From Guyparkeria hydrothermalis (GTDB lineage Bacteria; Pseudomonadota; Gammaproteobacteria; Halothiobacillales; Halothiobacillaceae): a stretch of 64,000 bases of DNA. Below, one piece after another: positions 58,090 through 64,000 of this stretch. The notes beneath the pieces are model-generated. The model was not told the DNA's origin. It worked only from the letters and a program-made list of their open reading frames with translations, and searched no databases. The stretch is taken from the NCBI RefSeq assembly GCF_023555375.1, contig NZ_JAJSEE010000006.1, positions 119,279 to 183,278 on the forward strand. Reading direction: 5' to 3'. Within the stretch, counting starts at the first letter, position 1. The number at the start of each line of letters is the position of its first letter. The position numbers and the translations under genes were made by a program.

Positions 58090-58099
58090 GCCGCCTCCC

Positions 58100-59461
58100 T
58101 TAGTGGCTGTGGGCAGCGCTGCGGCCACCGGCTGTGAGAATGGACATCAGGTCGAACGCGCCTTCGACCACCACCGGCTGTCCCGCCTCGATACCGGAGC
58201 TCACCTCGACCATGCCGTTCGATTCATGCCCGACGTTGACCGGCTTGGCGCGGAACGCCCCCGGCTCGTCGCCCGGAACGAAGACGTGCGGCTTGTCCTC
58301 GAGTCGCTGTACCGCACCAACGGGGACCAGAAGGGCGCCGGCGTGACCGTCGGTCTGGACCGAGGCCGTCCCGAACATGCCCGCCCGAAGAAGGTCGTCC
58401 GGGTTGTCGATCACGGCGCGGACGGTCAACGTTCGGGATCCGGCGGCCAGTTCGCGGGAGATCCAGTCGACCCGACCCTGAAACCCTTGCTCCGGGAGCG
58501 CCGGCAGGCTCAGTCGTACGGTCTGACCAACGGCTAGGTCCGCAATCTGCTTCTCGAAGGCGTCCATCTCGAGCCAGACGGTGTCGGTATCGACCACATG
58601 GATCGGCGTGCTTTCGGGGCCGACCGTCTGCCCGGGGCTGACGTCGCGACGCTGGAGTACGCCGTCGATCGGGCTGGTCAGCGAATAGCGGGACAGAGGC
58701 TGTTCGCTGTTGGCATCGATTGCCTTGATCGCCTCGCGCGACAGGCCGTAGAGACGCAGCGTCTCGACCGCGGCGTCCCGGTCGGCCCGGGCCTCGCGGT
58801 AGCGCCCGCGCGCGTCGACCAGCGTGGCATCGCTTGCGATCTGCTCGGCGTTAAGTGCCTTCTGCCGCTCGTAATGCGAGAGCGCGGTCTCGAAGCGGGC
58901 CCGGGCCTTGAGGTAGGCCGCCTTGGCTTGCCCGAGGGCGACACTGTCCATCTCTGCAATCACCTCGCCGGCGCTGACCGAATCGCCCAGCCCCTTGCTC
59001 ATCCGAACCAGCTTGGCTCGCACTCGGGGGCCGATCATCGCGACCCGGTCGGCGTTGAAGGTCACGGTCGCCGGCAGGCTGAGCAGGGATTCGGCGCTGC
59101 CCGGTTCGGCAGGCGCGGTACGGATCGTCAGCGGCGCAAGTTGCTCGTCAGTGAGATGGACGGCATCGACACCCGCCTCTTCGTGGCCTTGATGACTGTC
59201 TTTTTTGCCTTGGCCCTCATGGTCTTCGTGGCCAGTCTCCTCCTCTTCATGGCCCTCATGGTCCTCGTGGCCGGCCTCCTCCTCTTCATGGCCCTGATGG
59301 TCTTCATGGCCGGCCTCCTTCTCTTCGTGACCGGCCTTGGGCTCCTCGTGGTCGGCATGCTTCCCGCCGGTCTCGGCTGCCGCGGGACCGGCGAGGCCGA
59401 CCATCAGCGCGAGGGCAATCGAATAGGACAGGCGACGGTAGGTGTGATTTGTTCGGTTCAT
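58100..59461 (-). CDS. czcB: CzcB-type periplasmic adaptor with His/Glu-rich repeat region
   Basis: A 453-aa membrane fusion protein. It has a signal peptide (about 1-29, cleavage near AAAE), then a His/Asp/Glu-rich region (35-94) made largely of 13-residue repeats such as AGHEDHEGHEEEE, then lipoyl, helical hairpin, beta-barrel and membrane-proximal domains (GPRVRAKLVRMSKGLGDSV; SPIDGVLQRRDVSPGQTVG). The acidic His-rich arm would bind many divalent ions in the periplasm before passing them to CzcA. The final SAAHSH adds two His. It lies between czcC (11-bp gap) and czcA. Confidence 0.92.
   Translation of the reverse strand: MNRTNHTYRRLSYSIALALMVGLAGPAAAETGGKHADHEEPKAGHEEKEAGHEDHQGHEEEEAGHEDHEGHEEEETGHEDHEGQGKKDSHQGHEEAGVDAVHLTDEQLAPLTIRTAPAEPGSAESLLSLPATVTFNADRVAMIGPRVRAKLVRMSKGLGDSVSAGEVIAEMDSVALGQAKAAYLKARARFETALSHYERQKALNAEQIASDATLVDARGRYREARADRDAAVETLRLYGLSREAIKAIDANSEQPLSRYSLTSPIDGVLQRRDVSPGQTVGPESTPIHVVDTDTVWLEMDAFEKQIADLAVGQTVRLSLPALPEQGFQGRVDWISRELAAGSRTLTVRAVIDNPDDLLRAGMFGTASVQTDGHAGALLVPVGAVQRLEDKPHVFVPGDEPGAFRAKPVNVGHESNGMVEVSSGIEAGQPVVVEGAFDLMSILTAGGRSAAHSH
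59198..59314 (-). repeat. Tandem 39-bp repeat encoding the metal-binding arm of CzcB
   Basis: Three consecutive 39-bp units encode AGHEDHQGHEEEE, AGHEDHEGHEEEE and the decayed TGHEDHEGQGKKD. Nucleotide identity between the first two is high, so the number of units could change by slippage. Confidence 0.8.
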
Positions 59462-59472
59462 GACGTGGTCTC

Positions 59473-60828
59473 TCAGGATTCGGTGGAGGAAGTCGGCGCG
59501 AGGCGGAGCAGTCCGCCGGTGCTGCGTTCCAGTGCGGCGCCGGCCGCGATCAAGTCATCGAGCGCGGCGAGATACTGGCCGCGCACTTCCATCAGGTTGT
59601 TCTGCGCGGTGGTAATGGCCGGCGCACCCAGTTGACCGGCCTTGACCGCGCGACGGGTCAACGCGAGGTTCTCTTCCGCGTTCGCGAGCATCTGGCTGCC
59701 GAACACGTCCACCCGCTCGCGGGCCGAGCGGTAATCGGCCACCGCCATGAGCACCTCGCGGCGGACCTGCTGGCGCAGGGCATCCTCTTCGATCTGCGCC
59801 CGGTCGAGGCGCGCCTGAGCCGAGCGCTGCTCGCCCTCGAACTGGTGGAACACCGGGATTGGAGCGGAGAGGGAAACGCCGGCGACATCGTTGGACTCCT
59901 CCTTGTCGTAGAAGGCGCCAACGGTCAGGTTCGGCATCAACTGGCGTTTCGACAGGCGCAGCTCGTCGCGAGCCGCGGCAACCGAGCGGGCTGCCGCTAC
60001 GAGGTCAGACCGCCGTTGCATCGCCTGGCGCAACAAGGCGTCCGTGTCATCGATCTCCAGAGGCGCCGGTTCAAGCTGGCCACGGATTTCCACGGACGCC
60101 GCCGGGTCCAGCGCCAATTGCTCGGTGAGGGCAAGTCGAGCCGCGCTCAACTTTTGACGAGCCTTGGCCAGTTCGGCTTCGGCTCGGCCCACACCGATGG
60201 CGGCAGCGTTGACCTCAAGCCGCGTCCCCTCGCCGGCCTGCAGGCGCCGTTGAGCAAAATCACGGACCTCACGGTTGAGCGTGATCAGGCGCTGTGCGGT
60301 GTCGAGGCGCTCCTGGGCGCTCAACACCTGGAGGAAGGCGGATCGCGTTTGGGCCGCAACGGTCGTTCGCAGGTAATCCAGCCGCTGCTCGGCCTCGCCC
60401 TGGCGGTTGCGGGCGGCCTGTTCTGCCAGCTCACCCTTTCCCGCGGTGAACAGCGACTGGGTGATGGCAATACCAAAGTCGGTGGACTGGCCATCCGGGC
60501 CATCCCGACGGGCGGTACGCGCCGAGAGCACCGGGTTCGATGGGACGAGCCGACCGGCGTGGACCGCCTCGCCCTGGCGCATGCGCACCGCCGAGGCCGC
60601 CTGTTGCACGGCAAAATTGTTGGACAGTGCCGCCTCGACCGCCCCCTGAAGGGTCAACGGGGCGTCGGGGGTCTCGCTCAACGCCGGTGGCGCAATCAGG
60701 GCGCTGGCGATCAGCAGGCAACCGCCGGCGATCGGCGTGGAAAAGAATCGTGATGCCAGCGCGGGACCATACGGGGCACGCGCGGCAGCCATCCGCCGGC
60801 AGCGGACAGGAATCGTCTTGGAAGACAT
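59473..60828 (-). CDS. czcC: CzcC-type outer-membrane efflux protein
   Basis: A 451-aa TolC-family channel that completes the CzcCBA tripartite pump. It has a basic N-terminus and signal-type hydrophobic stretch (GGCLLIASALIAPPALSET), then two OEP repeats of long helices (LTLQGAVEAALSNNFAVQQA; TDALLRQAMQRRSDLVAAARS). The signal region is longer than usual; there is a Cys in it, but the lipobox is poor. The ATG at 60828 has CGAGG 7 bases upstream. A further in-frame start to 60867 would add 13 residues. Confidence 0.9.
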   Translation of the reverse strand: MSSKTIPVRCRRMAAARAPYGPALASRFFSTPIAGGCLLIASALIAPPALSETPDAPLTLQGAVEAALSNNFAVQQAASAVRMRQGEAVHAGRLVPSNPVLSARTARRDGPDGQSTDFGIAITQSLFTAGKGELAEQAARNRQGEAEQRLDYLRTTVAAQTRSAFLQVLSAQERLDTAQRLITLNREVRDFAQRRLQAGEGTRLEVNAAAIGVGRAEAELAKARQKLSAARLALTEQLALDPAASVEIRGQLEPAPLEIDDTDALLRQAMQRRSDLVAAARSVAAARDELRLSKRQLMPNLTVGAFYDKEESNDVAGVSLSAPIPVFHQFEGEQRSAQARLDRAQIEEDALRQQVRREVLMAVADYRSARERVDVFGSQMLANAEENLALTRRAVKAGQLGAPAITTAQNNLMEVRGQYLAALDDLIAAGAALERSTGGLLRLAPTSSTES

Positions 60829-60914
60829 GAGCAACCTCGGATCAAAAGATGAAACACAGAACCCCACTCGACCGCAGTATCAGCGGCCAATGGAATGCTT
60901 CGATCAGAAGGTGC

Positions 60915-61241
60915 TCAGACTCTGGGAGGGCGCAGACGCGGCTCGACGTCTCGGGACTGCCAGTCCGTCAGTTCAGCCAAGGGGGCGGTGGACGAAGGAC
61001 CACGCGGGATCGACACCGACGTGTCGGGAAGCCCGGTGAAATGGACACTGGCGTGAGAGCAATGGTGGGAGATCGTGTCAGGGGTGTGCTGCTCGCTCTC
61101 GTCACCGTTGCCGGCGACCGAGACCACATCGACCGATGCGCAGGCACCGGATACCCCGACGCCCTGCTCCGCGGCCCAGGTGAGGTTCGCTGAGAAGACC
61201 AGCAGTACCAGCGATTTGACGATGAATTCGCGCACGGCCAA
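60915..61241 (-). CDS. Small exported CzcI-like protein
   Basis: A 108-aa (or slightly shorter) protein with a signal peptide (SLVLLVFSANLTWAAEQ) and a mature part containing HHCSHASVHFTGL, which resembles the HCCHxxxHL stretch of small CzcI-type proteins at the head of czc operons. Such proteins are thought to modulate metal sensing or efflux. It has no ATG start: TTG 61241 or GTG 61235 must be used, and no clear ribosome site is visible. It is the first gene of the minus-strand czc unit, 86 bases before czcC. Confidence 0.55.
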   Translation of the reverse strand: MAVREFIVKSLVLLVFSANLTWAAEQGVGVSGACASVDVVSVAGNGDESEQHTPDTISHHCSHASVHFTGLPDTSVSIPRGPSSTAPLAELTDWQSRDVEPRLRPPRV

Positions 61242-61259
61242 ACACTAATCGTTCTAGAA

Positions 61260-61292
61260 GGTTGACGTCAACCGCTGAGGAATAGCCTCAGC
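61260..61292. promoter_or_regulatory. Adjacent palindromes upstream of the czc operon
   Basis: GGTTGACGTCAACC (61260-61273) is a perfect 14-bp palindrome. Directly next to it GCTGAGG-AATAG-CCTCAGC (61274-61292) has perfect 7-bp arms. On the minus strand the first supplies TTGACG as a possible -35 for the czc unit, so a regulator bound here would act at the promoter. The matching regulator is not in the element. Confidence 0.5.
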
Positions 61293-61402
61293 CATCCAAC
61301 TTCAATCATGAACTCGAGCCGATCGTAGATCACACAAGACGGGGGGCAATGTTTCTGCTCTGCGTTTGATCATGATCATGATTACCTCCAGGCTAGTCAC
61401 TT

Positions 61403-61536
61403 TTTTCATCTTATAGGTTCTGCAGATGCCCTTTTTTCACTTTATCCGACCGCCGAAAACTGTCACTGAGGCAACACAACAGCACAAACCGTTGATCTTG
61501 CGGCTCCCATGCTTTCACTTTATGTGTCAATTCACA
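61403..61536. repeat. Distal transposon end (Tn7-L-like) with three spaced TnsB sites
   Basis: Inverted copies of the end motif lie at 61512-61530 (outermost, reverse complement TTGACACATAAAGTGAAAG), 61434-61450 and 61403-61419 (weakest). They are spread over about 130 bp, like the left end of Tn7, in contrast to the packed sites at the tnsA end. The terminus is TTCACA at 61531-61536. Confidence 0.85.
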
Positions 61537-61541
61537 CAAAC
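61537..61541. repeat. Target-site duplication, distal side
   Basis: CAAAC immediately after TTCACA, identical to the five bases before the other terminus at 44426-44430. Joining the two flanks reconstructs an uninterrupted nrdB 3' region. Confidence 0.93.
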
Positions 61542-61566
61542 AAACCCGCCGGAAGGCGGGTTTTTT
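61542..61566 (+). terminator. nrdB terminator displaced by the transposon
   Basis: AAACCCGCC and GGCGGGTTT form a perfect 9-bp stem closed by a GGAA (GNRA) tetraloop and followed by more T residues. If the element and one duplication are removed, it starts 12 bases after the nrdB stop codon, the normal place for an operon terminator. In the present arrangement it lies 17 kb downstream. Confidence 0.85.
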
Positions 61567-61613
61567 GTTTATTCCTAAATATTTACAAAAATTAACTAGG
61601 ACGTTCCGAAGTA

Positions 61614-62501
61614 ATGGGGAACCGCCAAACGGAGTATGAGCTTTACCTAGATTACAAGCGTGGCGAAGGCGATCCCTCGAGAGTCTTCCACGCAATGGGG
61701 AACATGATCGATATGTTTTCCAATCTAGACGAAGATCTAGGCGCGGTAATATCAAGTTCATGCACGCCATCCGTAGTACTCACTGACATAGAAAGTGGAT
61801 CTATCCGATCCAAGCTTCGTGACGTTTTGATTGACCTTCCTGACGAAGCACTCAACAACGCTGATATCCGGCAGCTCATAGGCCACTTCCTTCTAAAATC
61901 GAAGTACGCAATAATTCGCTGGTGTGACAAACGAGACTCTGTAGAAAGCATTGATGAAATAAAGTCACTTGAAGACGAAATAGAGAGCCTAGCCAAAGAA
62001 TCTAACGTTAAAAAAATACCCGCTTACAGCCCGATAAATCGAAAACGCTTACTTGAAAATTTAAACCATATGTCAAATGCTCTAAGTGTGCTCGAAGAGC
62101 ATGACAGCCTAGCGTATTGGAGCCCGCTCGGAAAAGTTCAATTCAACAAGAGATTCTCTATTTCCACCGAGATAATAACAACCGTTCTCACAGACAAAAT
62201 AATTACCCAACGAGGAACTTACGTACTAAAAATCAAAAAGCCAGACTACTTAGGAAATTCCAAGTGGTCTGTCCGGCACAACGGACACTCAGTAGACGCA
62301 AAGATATCTGACATGCGGTGGCTATTTGACTTCCAGAAGAAAGGGGGTGTTTCGCTCCAACCTGGCGACTCAATACGAGCCGATCTCAAACAAGACACGG
62401 CAATTGGCTACGAAGGCGAGATTGTGCACACGTGGTACGAAGTGGAAAAAGTCCATGAAGTCATCCATGCTCCCCCTAGAAATCAACAATCCCTGTTTTA
62501 A
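61614..62501 (+). CDS. Conserved-looking hypothetical protein, low GC
   Basis: A 295-aa soluble protein I do not recognise. Residues about 1-100 look like a folded alpha/beta domain (YELYLDYKRGEGDPSRVFHAMGNMID, then LTDIESGSIRSKLRDVL), followed by an acidic helical segment (about 110-160) and a C-terminal beta-rich half ending in a strand-rich domain with TWYEVEKVHEV. No signal peptide or membrane helix is seen. The gene is markedly AT-richer than the host, implying recent acquisition. It lies just after the nrdB terminator and has its own AT-rich leader. The ribosome site is weak, so the start is tentative. Confidence 0.6.
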   Translation: MGNRQTEYELYLDYKRGEGDPSRVFHAMGNMIDMFSNLDEDLGAVISSSCTPSVVLTDIESGSIRSKLRDVLIDLPDEALNNADIRQLIGHFLLKSKYAIIRWCDKRDSVESIDEIKSLEDEIESLAKESNVKKIPAYSPINRKRLLENLNHMSNALSVLEEHDSLAYWSPLGKVQFNKRFSISTEIITTVLTDKIITQRGTYVLKIKKPDYLGNSKWSVRHNGHSVDAKISDMRWLFDFQKKGGVSLQPGDSIRADLKQDTAIGYEGEIVHTWYEVEKVHEVIHAPPRNQQSLF

Positions 62502-62568
62502 GGGCGCATATCAAATTGAAGAAAACCATAAGTTCGATTCAACCACCACCTCATGAGGAGGACTGAAC

Positions 62569-62718
62569 ATGGCTGTAAAACACACACCAACTGGCGAAGT
62601 TCACAAAGGAACCAAAGGCGGCCAGACGGGATGCGGATTTGATACAAAAAAGAACCCAGAGCACTGGGTCAACTCACACGAGCGAATCACCTGCCAAAAA
62701 AACGGCTGTAAAAACTGA
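62569..62718 (+). CDS. 49-residue Cys-containing small protein
   Basis: The ORF has a strong ribosome site (GAGGAGGA, 5 bases before the ATG). The protein reads MAVKHTPTGEVHKGTKGG..., then TGCGFD, NPEHWVNSHERITC and QKNGCKN. Three Cys and three His are arranged as in small zinc-binding or disulfide-stabilised proteins. I have an impression of similar TGCG...NPEHW...TC-x-KNGCKN proteins in accessory regions of other proteobacteria, but no function is known to me. It follows the 295-aa gene by 67 bases and may share its transcript. Confidence 0.6.
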   Translation: MAVKHTPTGEVHKGTKGGQTGCGFDTKKNPEHWVNSHERITCQKNGCKN

Positions 62719-63218
62719 GGCGCAAAAGCCTTGCCGACTTAGTAACAGGCGAGGTTTGGTTTCGCACGCCTTCAAGTGCAACGGCCTCTCTTTCCTCTAC
62801 TTGGCAGGCGCGCGAGGCACTTTCTCTTGCTTGCCCAAGAGAAAGTGCCCAAAGAGAACGGCACCCCTCGCCTTGGCCCTGCGGGCTTCCCTCACGTCCG
62901 GGGTGCCGCGGACGGGTCGGTTCGACGCGACGTCGTGTCGCGGCGAACCTCGGCGCAACGTCCTTGTTGCGCCGACCCTGCGGCACCCCGGCCGCTCGGC
63001 AAGGCGAAGGGGACTTCCGAGCCTGATGACTCACTGCCACCAACAATTCGCTTGGTGCGGCTTATTGCTGGACACGCGCTGTTGACGCGTTTCGCGAGCG
63101 GGGCTCGCTCGCACAGGGGATCTGGTGGTGTAGGAGTGAGCGCTAAAAAGAGTCGGGACTCAGAAGCATACAAATGGCTATGTGATTAACGACACACCTC
63201 AACGGAAAGGAGAAAGAG
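62719..63218. other. Non-coding stretch carrying repeat copy 1
   Basis: 500 bp between two small genes. It contains the 200-bp structured repeat (62814-63012) and, further right, a GCGAGC-GGG-GCTCGC hairpin (63094-63108) inside a motif GACGCGTTTCGCGAGCGGGG that recurs in diverged form near 63932. Open frames across it are products of the repeat and not credible genes. Confidence 0.6.
62814..63012 (+). repeat. Structured 200-bp repeat, copy 1
   Basis: It folds into four stems. P1 is 62816-62829 with 62836-62849 (14 bp perfect, CTTGCC loop). P2 is a 12-bp perfect outer stem, 62898-62909 with 62980-62991. Inside P2 are P3, 62919-62931 with 62937-62949 (one mismatch), and P4, 62951-62959 with 62966-62974 (9 bp perfect, GTCCTT loop). 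Copy 2 preserves the same stems with paired substitutions. GC is far above the flanking genes. Confidence 0.8.
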
Positions 63219-63506
63219 TTGAAAAGCATTACCACAGACAAGCTTAGACAGATTATTGAATCCGAGTGCCAAAATGTAGAGCAAGAAATGCTTTACAAAG
63301 ACAGTTTCTCGACCGGGTGTTTTCTACATAAGATTGGCCACAAAAAAACAGGTAGAAAATTATGCTACGGCGTCCTCGACTCGCTTGGATTTGACAGAAG
63401 GAGGACCTACTTCTCTGATCTGTTGGCCAACCTTGAAAACAACGAAGACGCATACAACAGAGATCTACTCGCTCACCTGGAAATCAACAATCTTTTCCGG
63501 AATTAA
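63219..63506 (+). CDS. Hypothetical 95-residue protein between inverted repeats
   Basis: A small acidic protein of unknown family. The start is a TTG, supported by AAAGGAG 8 bases upstream. The first half is helical (KLRQIIESECQNVEQEMLYKD), followed by GCFLHKIGHKKTGRKLCYGVLDSLGF with two Cys, then an acidic helical tail (DLLANLENNEDAY). No signal peptide is seen. AT-rich codon use differs sharply from the GC-rich repeats on either side, and the gene plus its flanks is bracketed by two inverted copies of the structured repeat. Confidence 0.5.
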   Translation: MKSITTDKLRQIIESECQNVEQEMLYKDSFSTGCFLHKIGHKKTGRKLCYGVLDSLGFDRRRTYFSDLLANLENNEDAYNRDLLAHLEINNLFRN

Positions 63507-64000
63507 TTCGATTTAGGGGCGTTGCTGACCAAGCGTGCATCGGCTGACACCCCCGGGGCCCCTGCGCCTTGCCTCGTCGCCGCTGGGTTGCAGGGTCGGA
63601 GCGACAGGGACGTCGCTCCGAGGTTCTGCGCGACACGATGTCGCGTCGAACCGCCCCGTCCGCAACCCGGCGGCGGCGAGGGAAGCCCGAAGGGCCAAGG
63701 CGCCGGGGTGTCCTTGTCTTTGGGTACTTTCTATTGGACAAGCAATAGAAAGTGCCTCGGGCGTTGGCAACGTGGTTTGGCCAAGCCCACCAAGCCAAAC
63801 AAACGCCCGAAACCATTCCACCTCCACCAGAAAACGCGCTACTCCAACACCTCAATCGGGTAGTCCCGTCCCAGCAAGTCGGCCATTCGGCCGACGTTGG
63901 GCAGAAGCCCGACCTACAGCCGAGACACATGCCGTCGGCGCGTTTCGCTTGCGGGGCGAGCGCCCACCGTGGCTTCGTTCAGCTACTGGAGAGCCAGACA
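63507..64000. other. Non-coding right edge carrying repeat copy 2
   Basis: 494 bp to the end of the window. It holds the inverted repeat copy (63559-63758), then sequence with REP-like hairpins on the minus strand (GTCGGGCTTCTGCCC and GTCGGCCGAATGGCCGAC near 63881-63914), and a diverged copy of the GCGTTTCGC-x-x-GCGGGG motif near 63934. I see no credible gene; frames on both strands are repeat artefacts. Confidence 0.55.
63559..63758 (-). repeat. Structured 200-bp repeat, copy 2 (inverted)
   Basis: The reverse complement aligns end to end with copy 1, from GAGGCACTTTCT to GCAAGGCG-x-AGGGG. P1 is kept as GGCACTTTCTATTG/CAATAGAAAGTACC. P4 is kept as CGGAGCGAC/GTCGCTCCG with two compensated pairs. 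The inner part of P2 is kept as GGGTTGC/GCAACCC. Loop sequences (CTTGTC, GTCCCT) are nearly unchanged. Confidence 0.8.

Larger units (their letters stand above)
44431..61536. mobile_element. Complete Tn7-like transposon inserted downstream of nrdB
   Basis: The 17,106-bp element starts 5'-TGTGAA and ends TTCACA-3', with three TnsB-type repeats inside each end and flanking CAAAC duplications. It encodes TnsA, TnsB, TnsC and one TnsD/TniQ in a compact plus-strand operon next to the nrdB-proximal end, as Tn7 does beside glmS. About 10.5 kb of metal-resistance cargo follows. The tns genes are visibly lower in GC than the host, and most of the cargo is high-GC, so the cargo has a different history. 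No tnsE, cas gene or CRISPR array is present. Intact ends and open frames suggest it is still functional. Confidence 0.95.
61242..61613. other. czc promoter region, distal transposon end and chromosome junction
   Basis: 372 bp without a gene. In order it holds the palindromes upstream of czc (61260-61292), an AT-rich stretch with TGATCATGATCATGATTACC near 61367, the distal transposon end (61403-61536), the target duplication, the displaced nrdB terminator, and a short AT-rich leader to the 295-aa gene. Confidence 0.7.

Noticed and set aside
44431..61536. CRISPR array, cas genes or tnsE inside the Tn7-like element
   Set aside because: No regularly spaced repeats and no Cas- or TnsE-like frame was found; all coding space is accounted for by tnsABCD and metal genes.
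62639..63085. ORFs read through the structured repeats (also 62687-63046, 62892-63173, 63484-63930 and 63522-63863)
   Set aside because: They follow the repeat sequence in several frames and strands, while the conserved feature is base pairing, so they are unlikely to be proteins.

Overview
The window reads as a high-GC gammaproteobacterial chromosome, probably an aerobic or chemolithotrophic lineage. I infer this from the gene families (purB, queG, tsaB, ppc, a glg cluster with a GH57 enzyme, a one-protein purL of about 1,300 residues, a DUF1631/PilZ pair, Pseudomonas-like REP repeats). I cannot name the species. Coding density is high to about 44.4 kb. From there the composition changes, and the last 20 kb is accessory DNA.

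1-44.4 kb, core genome. The 3' end of purB is followed by an HDOD-domain gene, then queG and crcB on the minus strand, a small secreted protein, and tsaB. A central-carbon block follows: gnd-zwf-pgi on the minus strand, ppc, then a glycogen cluster (malQ, GH57 and glgC on minus; glgB and glgA on plus). A DUF1631-PilZ pair is coupled to glgA. Next come purL, an EamA transporter overlapping a Rep-type helicase gene, a two-gene RND efflux operon behind a 17-bp palindrome, an inverted REP pair, a DEDDh exonuclease with a cNMP/CBS/DUF294 signalling protein, and a nucleotide-sugar epimerase. The nrdA-nrdB operon closes the core. Upstream of nrdA lie a perfect DnaA box and an NrdR-type box. NrdB has the metal-ligand spacing of the chlamydial class Ic R2, with Phe in place of the radical Tyr.

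44,431-61,536, a complete Tn7-like transposon of 17.1 kb. It is bounded by TGTGAA/TTCACA termini and a perfect 5-bp target duplication (CAAAC). It sits 12 bp after the nrdB stop codon, between nrdB and what looks like nrdB's own terminator, which now lies 17 kb away. The element encodes tnsA, tnsB, tnsC and one very large TnsD/TniQ (828 aa). The C-terminal half of that TnsD appears to be about seven tandem winged-helix/excisionase-like units, a plausible reader of the nrdB 3' end. There is no tnsE, cas gene or CRISPR array. The cargo is a metal-resistance set: an ACR3-like permease, two CDF transporters, a P-II-like protein, a CzcCBA efflux system and a small CzcI-like secreted protein. No recognisable regulator is present.

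61.5-64 kb, low-GC accessory DNA. It holds an unrecognised 295-aa gene, a 49-aa Cys-containing ORF, and a 95-aa ORF lying between two inverted copies of a 200-bp repeat. The two repeat copies fold into the same set of hairpins with compensating base changes, which points to a conserved structured element rather than to the ORFs that can be read through it.
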